Shown here piece by piece: positions 6,201-8,648 of a stretch of 8,648 bases of DNA. Position 1 is the stretch's first letter, and every line of letters begins with the position of its first letter. The DNA comes from CAYHXN01 sp964373675 (GTDB taxonomy: Bacteria > Patescibacteriota > Minisyncoccia > UBA6257 > WO2-44-18). Location of the stretch: contig CAYJVO010000025.1 of assembly GCA_964373675.1 (NCBI GenBank), forward strand, positions 1 through 8,648, in the 5' to 3' direction. The position numbers and the translations under genes are program-made. The notes beneath the pieces were generated by a model that saw only the letters and a list, made by a program, of their open reading frames with translations, was not told where the DNA came from and ran no database searches.

Positions 6201-7130
6201 ATGCCGAATTTAGTGCTTACCAAAATTGACGGCAATCTAGGGCTAATTGTCCTTAATAATCCAAAACACAATATTTTAAGTTCTCAGGTTTTTCAGGATT
6301 TACAACGAGTTTTTAACGAACTCCGCGGTTATGCGAATGTTAAAGCGATTGTTTTTGCCTCTGGTTCCGAGATTGTTTTTTCCACTGGCGCTGATTTGCG
6401 CGAGATCGCGAGACTTTCTATTTCTAATAATTATATCAAAGGCATGACTGTCCTTAGTCAACTTCACGCATTTTTTCAAGAGATCGCTAATTGTGTCAAA
6501 CCAACGGTTGCCGCTATCAATGGATTGTGTCTTGGCGGGGGATTGGAGCTGTCGCTTGCTTGTCGTCATCGGGTAGCTTCCGGGCGAGCCAATTTTGGAT
6601 TGCCAGAAGTTAGTGCAGGCATTATTCCTGGTCTTGGCGGGACTCAGCGTTTGCCGAGATTAGTCGGTCTTCAAGATGCTCTAAAGATTATTTTAACTGG
6701 TCGTGATCGTTTGGTGACTGCGAAGCAAGCGGTAGATATTGGTCTTATTGATGAATTAATAGACGGAGATTTTGTAGCCGGCGCTAAAAAATTTGTTCAA
6801 AGAGCGATTAGTGGCGAAGCGCCCAAGCGTACGGTAGTAATAGAGCGGCAACTCGCAGTGGAGGATTATCAAGAATTTGAATCAATTAGCTCAAATAAAC
6901 CAGGTCAGGCTATTAGATATGCAAAAGCAGCGGTGTTGATGGGAATAGATAAGTCTTTGTCTGCATCTCTGGGAATTGAACAACAGATTTTTTTAGATCT
7001 TCTTTTCCACAAAGAGACTCGTCAGCGTTTTAAGGCAATGGCGCGAAAAGCAATTTGGGAGAAGTGCAAAAATAAATTTAACGCCGTTTTGAAGTGCTTA
7101 AGAATAAAAAAACAAAAAACCCCGACCTAG
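6201..7130 (+). CDS. Enoyl-CoA hydratase (crotonase family)
   Basis: 309 aa. Adds water to trans-2-enoyl-CoA to give 3-hydroxyacyl-CoA, the second step of beta-oxidation. The oxyanion-hole segments are STGADLREI (61-69) and GLCLGGGLELSLAC (108-121). Both catalytic glutamates of true hydratases are present, Glu116 (GGGLE) and Glu136 (FGLPEV), 20 residues apart as in rat crotonase, followed by PGLGGTQRLPRLVG. This argues for hydratase activity rather than another crotonase reaction. The protein is about 45 residues longer than the usual 260; the region 258-282 resembles the end of the FadB/FadJ hydratase half, and the last 25 residues are a Lys/Arg-rich tail. The start fits the family opening; only a weak GAAG (6191-6194) precedes it. 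No clear promoter fits into the 35 bases after the upstream terminator, so expression may need read-through. The gene looks more AT-rich than the thiolase gene. Its stop overlaps that of the convergent gene. Confidence 0.93.
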   Translation: MPNLVLTKIDGNLGLIVLNNPKHNILSSQVFQDLQRVFNELRGYANVKAIVFASGSEIVFSTGADLREIARLSISNNYIKGMTVLSQLHAFFQEIANCVKPTVAAINGLCLGGGLELSLACRHRVASGRANFGLPEVSAGIIPGLGGTQRLPRLVGLQDALKIILTGRDRLVTAKQAVDIGLIDELIDGDFVAGAKKFVQRAISGEAPKRTVVIERQLAVEDYQEFESISSNKPGQAIRYAKAAVLMGIDKSLSASLGIEQQIFLDLLFHKETRQRFKAMARKAIWEKCKNKFNAVLKCLRIKKQKTPT

Positions 7131-7137
7131 TCGGGGG
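7104..7137 (-). terminator. Terminator hairpin spanning both convergent stop codons
   Basis: CCCCGAC (7120-7126) pairs with GTCGGGG (7130-7136) around the loop CTA (7127-7129). On the minus strand the stem is followed by six T's, G and seven T's (complement of 7106-7119), an excellent terminator for the acyl-CoA dehydrogenase gene. On the plus strand the stem is followed only by GATCTTATTTTC, so it is a weaker terminator for the hydratase gene. Both stop codons lie at the loop, and the stem encodes the last residues of both proteins. Confidence 0.88.
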
Positions 7138-8648
7138 ATCTTATTTTCTCGGCTTCTATATCAGCCGAATCCTTTTTGCTTTCTAATTCTATCGGGATAA
7201 TTCCTTCTTCCAACCATTCTGACTCGCCGGCCATAATTGCCGCCGCAAGCTTGTATAGTTTTTTATGCGGCCCGCGAAGCGCCCAGGCGATAAATCCTCT
7301 TGGACGAAGTTTGTCTCGCAAATTCCAGCACCAGTAGTCGGTTATATCATGAATCAGTGGAAAATCGGAATTGGCTTTCGCGTAGGCAATAAGCGCGCCC
7401 ATTTCAAAAAGCATCAGTGCCCGGTCTACAATTCTGGCCAGCACCACCTGTTTTTTCATAAGTTTGACTTTGCTTAGGAATTGATAATAAGCGGAAGCGA
7501 TGACTGTGTCTCTAGCAAGTCGTTTCGCCTCTCTTTTAATAAACCGCAGATGGCTTCCGTGACGGCCGAATACCGGCAGTGAGGGCATAAACCCTTTTAT
7601 TAATTGTTTCGTCATCCATACAATAGCGGCCAATCTCTTTAGGATATAAGTTGCCTCGCCTCTTTTTTTGTATTCCTCTAATCCTTCTCTGGCAGTCCAC
7701 AGCCGAAGGATTTCATTAGTGCCTTCAAAAATCCGGTTAATACGGCAGTCGCGATACATTCTTTCTACCGGCACCGGTATTTCACCGCGCCCCTTCAAGG
7801 AATCATAAGTTTCATAGCCGCGGCCCCCCCGGATTTGTAAAAGATCATCCAGGGCGCAGAAAAGATGCTCGGTGCCGATAATTTTGCTGGCAGCCGATTC
7901 CAGCCGCACGTCTTTTTTCTGGTCGGCAAGTATTGAGCAGTATTGAGTAATGGCATCCGTTGCCAATGTACGGGAGGCGATATCTATCAACATTTTAGAA
8001 ACCAACTCGTGTTTACCAATTTGCCCCATCTGTTTTCTTTCAGATGCCCACCAGTGAGCAATGCGCAGCGCTTGCTTGAGGCCGCCCGTGCACATAGCCG
8101 GAACTGTGAGCCGTCCAATGGTGAGAATTTCCAAAGCCATCCTGAAACCGTCAACTTCTTTGCCATTTTCCATTTTTGTAATCCGGCGGTTGGCTGGAAT
8201 AAAAACATTATTGAAGCGAATTAAACCGTTGTAGATCGCTTTGAACCCCATAAAGTGGCAGCGATTCACTACCTCAAAACCTGATTGACCGGTTTCCACT
8301 AGAAACAGGGCATAGAAGGGCTCAACCTTGTTGTTTTTAATTTCTTCAGGAGATTTTACCAAGCGAGCAATCACCACAATAACTTTTCCAAGCGGTTCGC
8401 CTTTTTCACGAACAGCGTTAGTGGTATAAAGCTTTTCCCCATTTAATCTGTACCCGATCAAATTGCCACTACCATCATTAACGGGTATGGCATAAGTCTC
8501 CATACTGGAGGGATCGGAGCCGACTCCGATTTCTGTCAACGCAAAGGCAGAGATTTCTCCCTTCACGAATCTTGGCAGAAACTCTCGTTTTTGTTCTTCG
8601 GTGCCGTATTCCAAAAGTGGTTTCGTAGCCCCTAGAGAATTGTGAGCG
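7127..8648 (-). CDS. Acyl-CoA dehydrogenase, very-long-chain-like, N-terminus cut by window end
   Basis: 506 residues are visible; the frame stays open to the window edge, and the missing N-terminus is probably 100 or more residues. A TTG at 8612-8614 could be mistaken for a start, but conserved sequence (AHNSLGATKPL) continues upstream of it. The enzyme would oxidise acyl-CoA to trans-2-enoyl-CoA with FAD, the first step of beta-oxidation. Visible features are the FAD/substrate segment ALTEIGVGSD (Val where a small residue is usual), QIRGGRGYET, PVERMYRDCRI and IFEGTNEI. The Glu of IFEGT (codon 7724-7726) is the expected catalytic base. A segment of about 12 residues separates RGYET from PVERMYRD, as I recall from longer bacterial and VLCAD-type relatives. 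About 180 residues follow the catalytic region, a C-terminal domain seen in very-long-chain enzymes; chain-length preference is inferred. It is transcribed towards the hydratase gene. The promoter is outside the window, and no electron-transfer flavoprotein gene is visible. Confidence 0.93.
   Translation of the reverse strand, partial: AHNSLGATKPLLEYGTEEQKREFLPRFVKGEISAFALTEIGVGSDPSSMETYAIPVNDGSGNLIGYRLNGEKLYTTNAVREKGEPLGKVIVVIARLVKSPEEIKNNKVEPFYALFLVETGQSGFEVVNRCHFMGFKAIYNGLIRFNNVFIPANRRITKMENGKEVDGFRMALEILTIGRLTVPAMCTGGLKQALRIAHWWASERKQMGQIGKHELVSKMLIDIASRTLATDAITQYCSILADQKKDVRLESAASKIIGTEHLFCALDDLLQIRGGRGYETYDSLKGRGEIPVPVERMYRDCRINRIFEGTNEILRLWTAREGLEEYKKRGEATYILKRLAAIVWMTKQLIKGFMPSLPVFGRHGSHLRFIKREAKRLARDTVIASAYYQFLSKVKLMKKQVVLARIVDRALMLFEMGALIAYAKANSDFPLIHDITDYWCWNLRDKLRPRGFIAWALRGPHKKLYKLAAAIMAGESEWLEEGIIPIELESKKDSADIEAEKIRSPD

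Noticed and set aside
6333..6343. GCGAATGTTAA, an 11-base match to the end of the intergenic repeat array (4936-4946)
   Set aside because: Single occurrence within the hydratase coding sequence, in a conserved coding context; most likely coincidence.
7943..8224. Plus-strand open frame of 93 codons, and other long open frames opposite or within the enzyme genes
   Set aside because: They lie inside well-supported conserved genes in other frames, show no family resemblance, and have no ribosome binding sites.
8612..8614. TTG as start codon of the acyl-CoA dehydrogenase
   Set aside because: The frame is open upstream and encodes conserved family sequence (AHNSLGATKPL), so the TTG is an internal leucine codon and the gene continues past the window.

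Overview
The window looks like part of a chromosome from a member of the Candidate Phyla Radiation (Patescibacteria, most likely Parcubacteria-like). This rests on family knowledge and was not checked by a search. Three things point that way. There is an exported helical protein opening with a DUF5667-like segment. The alanyl-tRNA synthetase is very compact (588 aa against about 875 aa) and lacks the linker and C-terminal domains. Shine-Dalgarno motifs are weak or absent in front of several genes. One gene ends in TGA, which fits the ordinary bacterial code rather than the UGA=Gly code of some CPR lineages.

Left part (1-3286, + strand): a secreted DUF5667-like protein of unknown role is followed after 11 bases by alaS. 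A -10-like TATAGT lies so close to the first ATG that the message may be leaderless. alaS carries a 30-bp palindromic in-frame insertion between the motif 2 region and the following helix.

Middle and right part (3287-8648): a cluster for fatty-acid beta-oxidation. A promoter at 3301-3328 leads into a small Cys/His-rich unknown protein (84 aa), whose stop overlaps the start of an acetyl-CoA acyltransferase (thiolase) by one base. A 231-base intergenic region follows. It holds a heptamer tandem repeat over the thiolase stop, a UUCG terminator, a perfect 48-bp palindrome, four 11-bp tandem repeats, a further 11-bp-spaced repeat and an extended -10 promoter. This promoter drives a 3-hydroxyacyl-CoA dehydrogenase related to the C-terminal half of FadB/FadJ. 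After another terminator comes an enoyl-CoA hydratase with both catalytic glutamates. On the opposite strand, and cut off by the window end, is a large very-long-chain-type acyl-CoA dehydrogenase. It converges on the hydratase gene so that both stop codons share one CTAG inside a terminator hairpin.

Together the four enzymes could carry out all four steps of the beta-oxidation spiral: dehydrogenation, hydration, second oxidation and thiolysis. No acyl-CoA synthetase or electron-transfer flavoprotein gene is seen here, so activation of fatty acids and the electron sink must be encoded elsewhere or be missing. A complete spiral is unusual in a lineage generally known for sparse lipid metabolism and is the main point of interest. 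No RNA genes, insertion sequences or CRISPR arrays were seen.
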